DNA of 64,000 bases from Phenylobacterium sp. (GTDB lineage: Bacteria > Pseudomonadota > Alphaproteobacteria > Caulobacterales > Caulobacteraceae): positions 1-64,000 of the forward strand of contig NZ_JAICYI010000006.1 of NCBI RefSeq assembly GCF_025934275.1, written 5' to 3'. The notes under the pieces were generated by a model, which made no database searches, had not been told where the DNA came from, and saw nothing but the letters and a program-made list of their open reading frames with translations. A program made the translations under genes and the position numbers. Each line of letters starts with the position of its first letter. Positions within the stretch are counted from its first letter, which is position 1. This document shows, piece by piece, positions 15,872 to 26,807 of the stretch.

Positions 15872-16960
15872 ATGGCGCGCTCCGCGTCAGTCCGTCCGTT
15901 CACCCGAGGCCAAAGTTCCGTGACCCAGTCCAAATCCCTGCCCGGCCTGCTCACTCCTTCCTACGCCTACAAGCCGTTCCGCTACCCGTGGGCCTACGAG
16001 TTCTGGAAGAAGCAGCAGCAGGTGCACTGGATCCCCGAGGAGATCCCGCTGGGCGAAGACTGCAAGGACTGGGCGGCAAAGCTGAACGACCGCGAGCGCA
16101 ACCTGCTCACCCAGATCTTCCGCTTCTTCACCCAGTCGGACGTCGAGGTGAACGACAACTACATGGAGCGCTACGGCCGGGTCTTCAAACCGACCGAGGT
16201 GAAGATGATGCTCGCGGCGTTCTCCAACATGGAGACCATCCACATCGCCGCCTATGCGCTGCTGCTGGAGACCATCGGCATGCCGGAGGCGGAGTTCACC
16301 GCCTTCCTCGACTACCAGGCGATGCGCGACAAGCACGACTACATGCAGCAGTTCGGCGTGCAGACCGAGGCCGACATCGCCCGCACGCTCGCCATGTTCG
16401 GCGGCTTCACCGAGGGGCTGCAGCTGTTCGCCAGCTTCGCCATGCTGATGAACTTCCCGCGCCACAACAAGATGAAGGGCATGGGCCAGATCATCTCCTG
16501 GAGCGTGCGCGACGAGAGCCTGCACTGCGAGGGGATGATCAAGCTCTACCACGCCTTCCAGGCCGAGACCGGCGCGGTGACGAAGTCGGTCGCCGCCGAC
16601 ATCGTCGACTGCTGCAGGACGGTGGTGGGCCTGGAGGACAAGTTCATCGACCTCGCCTTCGAGGCGGGCGAGGTGACCGGCATGACGCCGGCCGACATCA
16701 AGGCCTACATCCGCTTCATCGCCGACTGGCGGCTGCGCCAGCTGAACCTGCCGGAGGTGTTCGGGAGCGTGAAGGAGAACCCGCTGCCCTGGCTGCAGTC
16801 GATGCTCTCGGGCGTCGAGCACGCCAACTTCTTCGAGGCCCGCGCGACGGAGTACTCCAAGGCCGCCACCAAGGGCGCCTGGCACGGCGAGACCGGGGTG
16901 TGGGCCGAGTTCGACCGGCTTCAGGCGAGGCGGGCGGAGAACGTGCTGCCGGCGGGGTGA
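15872..16960 (+). CDS. nrdB: ribonucleoside-diphosphate reductase, beta subunit (class I)
   Basis: The small radical-generating subunit, 362 residues from this ATG. An alternative GTG at 15920 would give a protein beginning VTQSKSLPG. The di-iron/tyrosyl site is visible: Glu, His and Tyr in METIHIAAYALLLE match the E-x2-H-x3-Y spacing of the E. coli enzyme, and the second Glu/His set lies in RDESLHCEGM. So it is the tyrosyl-radical type. The gene has its own promoter region with an NrdR-like motif. It is separated from nrdA by an outer membrane gene and a GST gene, which is unusual since nrdAB are commonly adjacent. Confidence 0.95.
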   Translation: MARSASVRPFTRGQSSVTQSKSLPGLLTPSYAYKPFRYPWAYEFWKKQQQVHWIPEEIPLGEDCKDWAAKLNDRERNLLTQIFRFFTQSDVEVNDNYMERYGRVFKPTEVKMMLAAFSNMETIHIAAYALLLETIGMPEAEFTAFLDYQAMRDKHDYMQQFGVQTEADIARTLAMFGGFTEGLQLFASFAMLMNFPRHNKMKGMGQIISWSVRDESLHCEGMIKLYHAFQAETGAVTKSVAADIVDCCRTVVGLEDKFIDLAFEAGEVTGMTPADIKAYIRFIADWRLRQLNLPEVFGSVKENPLPWLQSMLSGVEHANFFEARATEYSKAATKGAWHGETGVWAEFDRLQARRAENVLPAG

Positions 16961-16978
16961 GGGCATCACCCCAAACCG

Positions 16979-17014
16979 TTCTTCCTCGATGGAGGAAGGG
17001 CCGGGATGGTGGCG
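16979..17014 (+). repeat. 37-bp intergenic repeat, copy B
   Basis: TTCTTCCTCGATGGAGGAAG plus GGCCGGGATGGTGGCG differs from copy A (15639-15675) by one substitution and one missing base. It begins 18 bases after the nrdB stop. Together the copies bracket nrdB as direct repeats. Confidence 0.75.
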
Positions 17015-17073
17015 TGCGCAGGCGATGAAGCACGGGCCGAACCGCTCGGGGCTGATGGCGCGTCTCCTTCGGC

Positions 17074-17469
17074 TTAGCGGTGCGCGAAGTAGATGGCGCC
17101 GGCCAGCAGCAGCGTGAATGCGGCGATGGCGATATAGAGTTGCGGCGGCGCGGGGCCGGCGGGAGCGGAGCCGCGCAGCGTGCGATCGATGGCCGGCGAC
17201 CAGAAATCCATAATGGACTTGTGCGGGTCCGCGTCTCGGACGAGGCGCCAAAGCATGCGCTGGGCGCGCTCCGCCGGCGTAGAAATCGAACGGCCGCCCC
17301 CGATTGGCGGGCCGCTCGTCTCGCCGTAAGGGCACCGGACGTGGAGGAGGCCATCCTGCACGTACCACTCGCCGTCGCAGCGGCGCCCCCGATAGGTGAT
17401 GGAAACCGCGTGGATCTCAGCCAATTCGCCCCAACGCCCCGATGGGCGCTTCCCAGCCCCTGATCTCAC
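17074..17469 (-). CDS. hypothetical protein with C-terminal membrane anchor
   Basis: 131 residues from a GTG start that is not supported by a good ribosome-binding sequence, so the N-terminus is uncertain. The middle part (SITYRGRRCDGEWYVQDG, then LHVRCPYGETSGP) has normal codon use and looks like a small beta-rich domain. The last 20 residues (YIAIAAFTLLLAGAIYFAHR) form one membrane helix, suggesting a tail-anchored protein. I do not recognise the family. It lies downstream of the TIR gene on the same strand and is convergent with nrdB. Confidence 0.55.
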   Translation of the reverse strand: MRSGAGKRPSGRWGELAEIHAVSITYRGRRCDGEWYVQDGLLHVRCPYGETSGPPIGGGRSISTPAERAQRMLWRLVRDADPHKSIMDFWSPAIDRTLRGSAPAGPAPPQLYIAIAAFTLLLAGAIYFAHR

Positions 17470-17591
17470 GGAGGATGCGAGCCTGCCGGGACGGGCGAGT
17501 CAAGCGGAGGGGTGACGGCTCGGCTCCTCGCGAACAGCACCGCGAGCGCGGCCGGCCGGAGCTGGGGCCTTCGCCTTCGGGAGGACCCCGA

Positions 17592-19337
17592 TCACACTGA
17601 AACGGGTTCGAGGCCGAGGCGCCGGGAGACCGTATCGAGCAGGGCGGCGAACCTCGGGTCGGCGCGCAGGGGGTCCAAATCGGTATCCATGCGGATGTTC
17701 TGCAGGCCCTCCAGCCCGACGTTCGTCGAGGCCTTGGCCAGCAGCTCGAAGGCGAGATCGGCTTCGCCGGCCTGGGCCATGCCGCAGCCGACGTTGTAGA
17801 CCGCATTGAGGTTGTCCGGATCGACCAGCAGCACGAGCTCGGCCCAGTCGCGGGCGCGCTCGAGCTCGCCCAGGCGAACGAGCGCCGCCACGCCGAATGA
17901 CAGGGCGGTGCCGTTGTCCGCCTCGGCGGCCAGGCCCCGTTCGACGCGTGCCAGGCACTCCCGGGACCAGCTCAAGGTTCCCGGCTCGTCGCCGAGCGCC
18001 TCGTGGACCTGGATCAGCATGCCGGCCGACCAGATGTCCTCGGTGTCCGCGGTCGCGGCCGCCTCGAGGTAGCGCCGCGCGTCCTCCTGCCGTCCGCCCC
18101 CTAACGCCCAGCGGGCGGCGCCGGCGTTCACCTCGTAGGACTCCGGATCGAGCTCGAGCGCCCGCCGATGCTGCTCCCAGCCCGCCTCGCGCAGGCCCTG
18201 CGCGGTCAGGATCCGACCCTTGGCCGAATACGCCTCGGCGAGGTGCGGTTCGAGCGCCAGCGCCCGCTCGGCCGCCTCGAGCCCGTACTGGCCCGAATTG
18301 TCCGACGAGAAGCGCAGGTCGGCCTGGCAGATCGACAGCAGCGCCCAGGCGCGGGCGTAGTTCGGATCGAGCGAAACCGCCTTTTCGCAAAGCCGCACGA
18401 TCACGTCGCGGTGGCGGGTCCAGCCGCCCCGCCAATACCGGCGAGCCATCAGGTAGAAGCGGTAGGCGTCCGGGTCGCTGGTGCCGCGCTGGGCGAGGCC
18501 CTGGCTCTCGGACGAGGCGAGCCGCACCTTGAGCGCTGCGACGATCGAGCGGGAGATGTCGTCCTGCACGGCGAAGATGTCGTCGAGGTCGCGGTCGTAG
18601 CGCTCGGCCCAGAGATGCTTGTCGCTGGCCGCCTCGATCAGCTGGGCGGTGATCCGCACGCGGTTGCCCGCCTTGCGGACGCTGCCTTCCAGGACGTGGC
18701 TGACGCCGAGCTGGCGCGCCACCTCGGGGATGGCGACGCGCCGGCCCTTGAAGGTGAAGGCGGTGTTCCGCGAGGCGACGTCGATGGAGGAAATGCGGCT
18801 GAGGTCGGTGATGATGTCCTCGCTGATCCCGTCGCTGAAGTACTCCTGCTCGAGATCGCCGCTGATGTTCTCGAACGGCAGGACGCAGATCGCCGGCCGC
18901 GAGGCCGAGCGCGACGCGGCCGACGCGGGCGCCGCCGCGCCGCGCTCCGGCTCCAGCAGGTTGCGCACCGCGCGAGCGAGCTGCTGGAACGCCGGATGCT
19001 GAGCTTCGCCGCCCCAGCCGTCGAGATCGGTGGTGTGGATCGCCCGCGCGTCGATCGGCAGGTGCGCGGTCCCGAACCTGACCGGCACCAGCCGCCCGCG
19101 ATCGGCGGCGTCGCGCGCCTCGCCGCGCACCCAGCGCGAGGCGACCGAGGCCTCTGTCCAGACCACCACCACGCACCCTGCGAGGTCGAGCTCCTTGGCG
19201 ATGAGCTCATCGAACTCCTCGCCCGGCGCGATCTGCGGATCCCACCAGACGCTCCAGCCCTCGTGCTCGAGCGCCGCGACCAGCGGGGCGACCTGCGCCC
19301 GATCGCGCCGCGCATAGGAGACGAAGACGTCAGCCAT
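17592..19337 (-). CDS. TIR domain - FlgO/TolB-like domain - TPR protein
   Basis: 581 residues from MADVFVSYARRDR. Residues 1-~110 are a TIR domain; the TIR glutamate (catalytic in NAD-cleaving TIRs) is present as E73 in SRWVRGEARDA. Residues ~148-275 are the FlgO/TolB-N-like domain usually found behind class III cyclases (VLPFENISGD, YFSDGISEDI, VSHVLEGSVRK). The rest (~300-575) is TPR repeats (for example DPNYARAWALLSICQADL). No signal peptide or membrane helix is seen. In a close relative in this window (27200-28972) an adenylyl cyclase domain sits in place of the TIR. The TIR may make an NAD-derived signal or mediate protein contact; both are inference. Confidence 0.88.
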   Translation of the reverse strand: MADVFVSYARRDRAQVAPLVAALEHEGWSVWWDPQIAPGEEFDELIAKELDLAGCVVVVWTEASVASRWVRGEARDAADRGRLVPVRFGTAHLPIDARAIHTTDLDGWGGEAQHPAFQQLARAVRNLLEPERGAAAPASAASRSASRPAICVLPFENISGDLEQEYFSDGISEDIITDLSRISSIDVASRNTAFTFKGRRVAIPEVARQLGVSHVLEGSVRKAGNRVRITAQLIEAASDKHLWAERYDRDLDDIFAVQDDISRSIVAALKVRLASSESQGLAQRGTSDPDAYRFYLMARRYWRGGWTRHRDVIVRLCEKAVSLDPNYARAWALLSICQADLRFSSDNSGQYGLEAAERALALEPHLAEAYSAKGRILTAQGLREAGWEQHRRALELDPESYEVNAGAARWALGGGRQEDARRYLEAAATADTEDIWSAGMLIQVHEALGDEPGTLSWSRECLARVERGLAAEADNGTALSFGVAALVRLGELERARDWAELVLLVDPDNLNAVYNVGCGMAQAGEADLAFELLAKASTNVGLEGLQNIRMDTDLDPLRADPRFAALLDTVSRRLGLEPVSV

Positions 19338-19448
19338 GGCGCCACGCTTCACGGCCGAGGCGCACTGGTCAAGCGCCGATGCTACCGCGGCTTCAACTCC
19401 GCCGAGCCCCCTTCCTTCCCCCCGCCCCGATTGGCTACAGAGCGGGGC

Positions 19449-20276
19449 ATGGCCACGACCAAAACCGTTTCGATTCCCCTTGAACGGGTGGCGCCGGGCC
19501 GCTGGAGCACCGTCGCGGGGCCCGAGTGGGGCAATCCGGGGGGAGGGCTCTGGGGCGGCTACGCGATCGGGCTCTGCATCCGCGTGGTGGAGGCCGAGCC
19601 GCAAGCCGTCGGCGAGCCGCTGTCGCTGACGCTGACCTACGCCGCGGCGCTGCCCGCCGGACCGCTCGACATCCGCACGCGGCGGCTGCGGCAGGGCGGC
19701 TCGGTGGGCGTCTGGGAGGTGGAGATCCTGCCGGCCGGCTCGGACCAGGTGGGCGTGCACGGCATGGTCACCATGGCCAAGCGGCCGCGGACGCCCGACT
19801 TCGCCTTCGCCCAGATGCCGGCCGCGCCGGAGCCGGAGAGCCTGCCCGCCCCCGAGCTGCCGCAGCAGGCTTCGCGGCACTTCGGCGCCTCGGCCTTCGA
19901 GCGGCGGATGGGTGACGCCTTCCCGCCGACGCCCTCGGGGGATTCGCGCACGCTGGCCTGGGCGCGCTCCCGGCGGGGGCCGCTCGACAAGGCGCTGCTG
20001 GGCATGATGACCGATCACTCGGCGCCGCGGGCGATGTATGCGCTGGGCCGCAACGTGATGACCACGACGCTGTCGCTGACCGCCTACCTGCATGCCACCG
20101 CCGAGGAGATCGCGGCGGTGGGCGACGACTTCATCCTGGTGGAGTGCGAGGGCCGGGTGGGCGGCGGCGGCGCCTCGGACGAGCGGTCGAGCTACTGGCG
20201 GCGCGACGGCAAGCTCTTGGCCACCAGCGAGCAGCTGGTCTGGTATCGCGAGGTGCGCCGCAACGCGCCGGAGTAG
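19449..20276 (+). CDS. acyl-CoA thioesterase-like protein (double hot-dog)
   Basis: 275 residues from MATTKTVSIPLERV. It resembles the TesB / thioesterase-II-like superfamily. The first hot-dog half contains GGGLWGGYAIGLCIRVVEA, with the helix over the active site. The second half ends in a strand-rich segment (DFILVECEGRVGGGG, SYWRRDGKLLATSEQ) typical of the fold. It would hydrolyse acyl-CoA esters in the cytoplasm; chain-length preference is unknown. It is divergent from the TIR gene, and its stop lies seven bases from the end of the convergent YccF gene. Confidence 0.8.
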   Translation: MATTKTVSIPLERVAPGRWSTVAGPEWGNPGGGLWGGYAIGLCIRVVEAEPQAVGEPLSLTLTYAAALPAGPLDIRTRRLRQGGSVGVWEVEILPAGSDQVGVHGMVTMAKRPRTPDFAFAQMPAAPEPESLPAPELPQQASRHFGASAFERRMGDAFPPTPSGDSRTLAWARSRRGPLDKALLGMMTDHSAPRAMYALGRNVMTTTLSLTAYLHATAEEIAAVGDDFILVECEGRVGGGGASDERSSYWRRDGKLLATSEQLVWYREVRRNAPE

Positions 20277-20283
20277 CGGAGGC

Positions 20284-20652
20284 TCAGACCTCCACCACCG
20301 CCTTGCCCACCGGCATGAGCGCCAGGCCCGCGAGCTTCACGTGCTGCCAGGCGAACGGGATGCCGATGATGGTGATGGCCAGGCCGAAGGCCAGCACCAG
20401 GTGGTGCAGGGCGAGCCACCAGCCGGCGAGCAGCAGCCACAGGACGTTGAGCAGGCAGCTCGCCGGGCCTTCGTCGCGGTCGATGACGATCCGGCCGAAC
20501 GGCCAGTAGCTGAAGCCCGCCATGCGGAAGGCGGCGGGCGTCCAGGGCAGGCCGACGACGGTGATCGCCAGGAGGACGCCGGCCAGGATCCAGGCCGTGC
20601 CGGAGATCCAGCCGCCGAGGATGAACCACAGGATATTGAGCAACAGCCGCAT
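20284..20652 (-). CDS. YccF-domain inner membrane protein
   Basis: A 122-residue protein with two repeats of the YccF (DUF307) unit: LLNILWFILGGWISG and later LLNVLWLLLAGWWLA, each followed by a helix ending in GxP (VVGLPW, IIGIPF). Four membrane segments are predicted. The family's function is unknown. It is preceded on the same strand by a glycine-zipper protein and faces the thioesterase gene. Confidence 0.9.
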   Translation of the reverse strand: MRLLLNILWFILGGWISGTAWILAGVLLAITVVGLPWTPAAFRMAGFSYWPFGRIVIDRDEGPASCLLNVLWLLLAGWWLALHHLVLAFGLAITIIGIPFAWQHVKLAGLALMPVGKAVVEV

Positions 20653-20709
20653 GGCGCGCCCTCCCGGACCCGGTCTAGCACAAGGCCGGGGAGGGCGCGC
20701 GCCGGCGGC

Positions 20710-21396
20710 TCAGCGGTAGCGGGCGGCGCGATCGACGTCGCGGTCGAGGTCGCGCAGCCGCTCGCGCAGGCGGTGGCGGGCGTCCGGCGGAAGGCGGTCG
20801 CCGCGCGCCTCGAATATGCGGGCCTCGTCGGCGCGGATGTCGCGCAGGCGGCCCATCAGGTCGCGGGCCTCGCCGCGGTCGATACGGCCGTCGCGCACGC
20901 CGTGGCGGATCTCCTCGCGGATGCGGTCCTCATAGGCGCGCAGGTCCGGATAACCCGGCCGGTCGCCCCAGGCTCGGTCGTCATCCCAGTCGCCACGCGG
21001 CGGCGGGGCGCGGTACTCGACCGGGCGGTAGTCGGCCGGGCGGCCCTCGACCCATTCGCCGCGGCGGTCGTAGTAGCCCCAGGCGAGGTTGGGATCGACG
21101 GCGTTGGCGTGCCAGCCGCCGCGGTCGTCGTACCAGCCGTAGGCGTGACGGCAGTCGGCCGGACCCTTGGCGACCTGGTTGCCGATCACCGCGCCGGCGA
21201 CGCCGCCCACGACGGCGCCGGCGGCGCGGTCGTGGTGGCCGGCGACCGACGAGCCGATCAGGGCGCCGGCGACCGCGCCGATGGCGGTTCCGGCCGCCCG
21301 GTTATGGGCACGCTGCTCGCAGGTCTCCTGCGCCGCGGCGGCGGAGGGGATGACGATCGCGAGCGCGAAGCCCGCCAGCAGGATGTTGCGACGCAT
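20710..21396 (-). CDS. exported glycine-zipper protein
   Basis: 228 residues with a signal peptide (cleavage near SAAAAQ). Residues ~33-80 form a glycine zipper (GTAIGAVAGALIGSSVAG ... GAVVGGVAGAVIGNQ) of the 2TM or Rick_17kDa type found in outer-membrane-associated proteins. The middle is rich in Tyr/Trp/Asp. The C-terminal third is highly charged (arginine and aspartate) and probably helical (REEIRHGVRDGRIDRGEARD), with two EF-hand-like DGRIDRGE spacings. Role unknown, presumably in the envelope. Confidence 0.8.
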   Translation of the reverse strand: MRRNILLAGFALAIVIPSAAAAQETCEQRAHNRAAGTAIGAVAGALIGSSVAGHHDRAAGAVVGGVAGAVIGNQVAKGPADCRHAYGWYDDRGGWHANAVDPNLAWGYYDRRGEWVEGRPADYRPVEYRAPPPRGDWDDDRAWGDRPGYPDLRAYEDRIREEIRHGVRDGRIDRGEARDLMGRLRDIRADEARIFEARGDRLPPDARHRLRERLRDLDRDVDRAARYR

Positions 21397-21629
21397 GTAT
21401 GCTTCCTTCTAAGCGACGGCCCCGAGCCGCCTATGGCCGGGGAACCTGCGCCGAACAAGCTGAACTGCGCGGGACGCGCCCGTTCAGCCGCGGTTCACCC
21501 GCCGGGTTCGCCGCGGGGCCGCCCGTCGGCGCAGCGGCGGGAGGCAATAACGCCGATGACTCAACTGCTACGGGCAACCCCGAGTTAACCTCTGTGGTGT
21601 GGACTCAGGCTCTTGCTGCGAGGTCGGTG

Positions 21630-23369
<1,740 letters not shown>

Positions 23370-23418
23370 TCTCCGCGCCAGTCGGAACCGAACCTTCGAA
23401 TGAGGGTTCTTGGCGTCC

Positions 23419-23613
23419 ATGACGCCGGAGGACCTGCGAGACGAGGCGAGCGTCGCCGAGGCCGCGGCCGGCAAGCTTGCGCCCGGCCCCGACCGGGACT
23501 GGCTGCTGGCCAAGGCGGAGGCGCTGCGCCACGAGGCCGATCGCCTGGAGCGGCGGCTGACCACGCGCGCGCGGCTTCTGCGGCCGGACGAGCGCGATCA
23601 TCCTGACCGCTAG
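23419..23613 (+). CDS. small charged protein
   Basis: A 64-residue helical protein from MTPEDLRDEA, rich in Arg, Glu, Asp and Ala, of unknown function. It begins 49 bases after the hybrid kinase. The stop codon overlaps the stop of the convergent receiver gene in the palindrome CTAG, a pattern seen at three other junctions here, which supports that the frame is real. No family recognised. Confidence 0.55.
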   Translation: MTPEDLRDEASVAEAAAGKLAPGPDRDWLLAKAEALRHEADRLERRLTTRARLLRPDERDHPDR

Positions 23614-24053
23614 CCGGCCTTGCTGAAGCCCGCGGCGGCGAAGGCGCGCCCGGGGTAGGGGGCGACGGCCCCCTCGATCAGCCGCCGCAGCGGCTCGACC
23701 AGCAGGGGCTTGGAGATCACCGCGGCGAAGCCCAGGACGCGGTACTCCTCGCAGGCGCGGCTCATCACGTCGGCGGTGATGGCGATGACCGGGATCGCCG
23801 CGGTCTCCGGCGCGCCGGCGCGCAGCCGCGCCAGAAACCCCGGCCCGTCCAGCTCCGGCATGTGGATGTCGGAGATGATCAGGTCGAACCGCTCGTCGGC
23901 CAGCCGCGCTAGGCCTTCAGCCGCGGAGCTGGCGCCCTCGGCCGCGTGGCCGAGCTCGGCCAGCAGGTGGTGCATCACCAGGCGGCTCACCGCATCGTCG
24001 TCGACGTGCAGGATCCGCAAGGCCTGCGCCGAGCGGGCGGAACGGACGTCCAT
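23610..24053 (-). CDS. single-domain response regulator (receiver)
   Basis: 147 residues. A CheY-like receiver follows a short N-terminal extension. Acidic pocket DDD (residues 18-20), phospho-acceptor D62 (LIISDIHMPELDG), Thr switch (AITAD) and Lys (ISKPL) are all present. No output domain follows, so it is a phosphate shuttle or works by protein contact. It converges on the hybrid kinase gene and is separated from it only by the small charged gene, so the two probably act in one phosphorelay (inference). Confidence 0.88.
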   Translation of the reverse strand: MDVRSARSAQALRILHVDDDAVSRLVMHHLLAELGHAAEGASSAAEGLARLADERFDLIISDIHMPELDGPGFLARLRAGAPETAAIPVIAITADVMSRACEEYRVLGFAAVISKPLLVEPLRRLIEGAVAPYPGRAFAAAGFSKAG

Positions 24054-24184
24054 GGCGGGGGTCCCCCTGGCGTTCACGCCCGCATCTGAGCGCGGCGTGG
24101 TGAAGGCGGCGCCAAGATTCACCATGAACGAAAAGATTTCGGGCCGGCGGGCTACCCATATTGGGGCGCCGGCGCGGCGGAGCG

Positions 24185-25423
24185 TCAGGCGGGAGCCGGC
24201 TCCACGATCTGGTTCTCCCACTTGGCGACGACGGCCGAGGCGACCGAATTGCCGACCACATTGGTCGCCGAGCGGCCCATGTCGAGCAGGTGGTCGACCG
24301 CGAGGATCAGGATCAGGCCCGCCTCCGGCATGCGGAAATAGGCCAGCGTGGCGGCGATCACCACCAGCGAGGCCCGCGGCACGCCGGCCATGCCCTTGGA
24401 GGTCACCATCAACAGCAGCAGCATGGTCACCTGCTGGGCGATCGACATGTGGATGCCGTAGACCTGGGCGATGAACAGGGTCGCGAAGGTGCAGTACATC
24501 ATCGAGCCGTCGAGATTGAACGAATAGCCGAGCGGCAGGACGAAGCTCGCCACCTTGCGCGAGATGCCCCAGCGCTGCAGCTCTTCGAGCGTCCGGGGAT
24601 AGGCGGCCTCCGAGGAGGCCGTGGAGAAGGCGAGCAGCGCCGGGCTGCGGATCGCGCCGATCAGCTTCAGCGCGCGCCGCCCGGCGACCGCCACGGCCAC
24701 CGCGACGAGCAGGGTCCAGAGGATCGCCAGGGAGAGATAGAAGCCGCCCACGAACTTCGCGTAGGTGACCAGGATCGAGAGCCCCTGGGTCGCGACGGTC
24801 GAGGCAAGCGCGGCGAAGATCGCCAGCGGCGCGGTGCGCATCACGTAGCCGGTCACCTTCAGCATGATCGCCGCGACCTGCTCGACCAGCGCCAGCACCG
24901 CGGGGGCGCGGTCGTCGACGCTCGCCACCGCCGTGCCGACGAAGATCGAGAAGACCACGATCTGCAGGATCTCGTTGTTGGCCATGGCGTCGATGATGGA
25001 CGAGGGCACCAGGTGGGTGATGAAGGCCCTGAGCGTGAACTTCGACATGTCCACCGCCGCGGCGGCCTTGCCGGCGTCCGGCGCCGTGAGCGACAGCCCA
25101 GCGCCGGGGTGCAGCAGGTGGACCATGATCAGGCCGATGGTCAGCGAGACGATGGAGGCTCCGATGAACCAGCCCATCGTCTTGGCGCCCGTGCGGCCGA
25201 TGGCGGCGGCGTCCTCCATGTGGGCGATGCCGGCGACCAGGGTCGAGAACACCAGCGGCGCGATGATCATCTTGATCAGCCGCAGGAAGACGTCGGTGAT
25301 GATCGACAGGTTGTCGGCGGCGGCCTTGGCCTGATCGGGGCTGGCGTACTGGTTGAGCGCCCACCCGACCGCCACGCCCAGCACCATGGCGGCGACGATC
25401 AGGCTGGTGAACAGGCGGTTCAT
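24185..25423 (-). CDS. dicarboxylate / amino acid:cation symporter (DAACS)
   Basis: 412 residues from MNRLFTSLIV; the frame extends further up but without a likely start. A multi-helix carrier of the GltP/DctA family. Diagnostic segments are the serine-rich re-entrant loop region (FSTASSEAAYPRTLEE), FVLPLGYSFNLDGSMMY, and the substrate-binding helix with DMGRSATNVVGNSVAS. It imports glutamate or C4-dicarboxylates with Na+ or H+; the exact substrate is not determinable. It is followed on the same strand by the receiver gene after a 131-base gap and is probably transcribed alone. Confidence 0.92.
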   Translation of the reverse strand: MNRLFTSLIVAAMVLGVAVGWALNQYASPDQAKAAADNLSIITDVFLRLIKMIIAPLVFSTLVAGIAHMEDAAAIGRTGAKTMGWFIGASIVSLTIGLIMVHLLHPGAGLSLTAPDAGKAAAAVDMSKFTLRAFITHLVPSSIIDAMANNEILQIVVFSIFVGTAVASVDDRAPAVLALVEQVAAIMLKVTGYVMRTAPLAIFAALASTVATQGLSILVTYAKFVGGFYLSLAILWTLLVAVAVAVAGRRALKLIGAIRSPALLAFSTASSEAAYPRTLEELQRWGISRKVASFVLPLGYSFNLDGSMMYCTFATLFIAQVYGIHMSIAQQVTMLLLLMVTSKGMAGVPRASLVVIAATLAYFRMPEAGLILILAVDHLLDMGRSATNVVGNSVASAVVAKWENQIVEPAPA

Positions 25424-25580
25424 CGGCTGCGCGCCCCCGTGGCTTGGGCGCGCTTTGTGGCGGCGAAGCGCCGCCTTGTCCATCCCGCCCCGGCCTGTGA
25501 CGCCGGTCACAGCGACGGTCCGGGGGCCGGCCTAAGAAGCTGATGTCGCGAACGGCGACACCACTCCAAGGGGCTTTCCA

Positions 25581-25910
25581 ATGATCCGCTACAGCTTCAC
25601 CGCCGCCCTCGCCGCACTCTCCCTGGCGTCCGGCGCCGCTTTCGCCCAGACCGCCGACCAGATGGTCGTCAAGGTCGGCGACCTGAACCTCGCGACGTCG
25701 CTGGGCGCCGCCATCGCTCACAGGCGCATCGACAACGCCGCCAGCAAGTTCTGCGGCGGAGACCTGAGCCGTGACCTCGGCCAGCGGCTCGAGCAGCAGA
25801 AGTGCGTCGCCCACATGAGCGGGCAGGCGGACAGCCAACTCAAGGTGCTCGTCGCTTCGGCCCGCAACCCGCAGAACGGCGCCATCGTCGCGAGCCGCTT
25901 CGGCCGCTGA
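25581..25910 (+). CDS. UrcA family exported protein
   Basis: 109 residues with a signal peptide (cleavage near AAFAQT). The UrcA pattern follows: VKVGDLNLATSLGAAIAHRRI, AASKFCGGD, and a second Cys in QQKCVAHMSG, which may form a disulfide. It has a good AAGGGG ribosome-binding sequence. UrcA proteins are common in Caulobacterales and sphingomonads; function unknown. It is divergent from the symporter. Confidence 0.85.
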   Translation: MIRYSFTAALAALSLASGAAFAQTADQMVVKVGDLNLATSLGAAIAHRRIDNAASKFCGGDLSRDLGQRLEQQKCVAHMSGQADSQLKVLVASARNPQNGAIVASRFGR

Positions 25911-26021
25911 TCACCGCGCTCTCCCCGAGGGAGGCTCGCCGCGCATCGCCTGTGATAAGCTCACAGCCCGTGCGTCGGCGGGCTCTCTTGCTCCGCCGCG
26001 GGCCACGGACGGGGACGCGGC

Positions 26022-26708
26022 ATGGCCAACGAGACCCTGCAGCGGGTCGCAGCAGCGCTCAAGGAGGGCGATGTGCTTCGCGTGCTCTCGATGGAGGCGT
26101 GCCTGTCGCTCGCCCGCTCCGGGGGACCCCTGGACCTCGCCTCGGGCGCCCTGCTGTGCCAGGCCGGCGACCCGGGCGACGCCGTGTTCCTGATCCTCGA
26201 GGGCGAGATCGAGATCCGCACCAGCCTGGCCGGCGGCCGTGACGTCCGCTTCGTCTCCTTCGGCCGCGGTGCGCTGATCGGCGAGATGGCCGTCCTCGAC
26301 GGCGGCCCGCGCTCGACGGACATGGCCGCGACCCGCAAGAGCCGGCTGTGGCGCATCCCGCGCCGCGCGCTGATCGAGACCCTGGAGTCCGAGCCGAAGG
26401 CGGCGGTCGCCCTGCTCGCCGAGCTCAGCGGCCGGCTGCGGCGCACCAACGCGGCGCTGGAAGCCATGGCCGGGCTGGACCTCGCAGGGCGGCTGGCTCG
26501 CTCGCTGCTCGCCGAGCAGAGCGGCCGCGGCCTCGTCGGCCTCACCCAGTCGGAGCTGGCGCGTCGCGTCGGCGCCTCGCGCGAGAAGGTCAACCGCAAG
26601 CTCAACGAGTGGGCGGAGCAGGGCTGGGTCGAGCTGTCGGCGGCCGGCGTGCGCCTGACGGCGCCGGACCGGCTGCAGGGACTGGTCAGCGGAAGCCTGT
26701 CTGGTTAG
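26022..26708 (+). CDS. Crp/Fnr-family transcription regulator
   Basis: 228 residues. The N-terminal cyclic-nucleotide-binding domain (residues ~20-130) keeps the phosphate-cassette residues: G87-E88 in LIGEMAVLDGG and R97-S98 in PRSTD match the cAMP contacts of E. coli CRP. A dimer helix and a winged helix-turn-helix follow (LTQSELARRVGASREKVNRK). No FNR iron-sulfur cysteine set is seen. It is therefore a good candidate for a true cAMP receptor. A class III adenylyl cyclase gene begins about 2 kb away (ends at 27200), so the two may form one signalling pair. Confidence 0.9.
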   Translation: MANETLQRVAAALKEGDVLRVLSMEACLSLARSGGPLDLASGALLCQAGDPGDAVFLILEGEIEIRTSLAGGRDVRFVSFGRGALIGEMAVLDGGPRSTDMAATRKSRLWRIPRRALIETLESEPKAAVALLAELSGRLRRTNAALEAMAGLDLAGRLARSLLAEQSGRGLVGLTQSELARRVGASREKVNRKLNEWAEQGWVELSAAGVRLTAPDRLQGLVSGSLSG

Positions 26709-26807
26709 GCGCTCGCGAACTCGAGCCACGGCGCGAGACTCGCGGCGAGTTCGGGCATAATCATCCACATCTTGGGCCGTCCGGGGCCGATTTGGGGGAA
26801 ATCACCC

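Noticed and set aside
24161-25543. 460-codon plus-strand frame
   Set aside because: It is antisense to the symporter, whose motifs are unmistakable; the frame is rich in Asp/His/Arg/Gly without structure.
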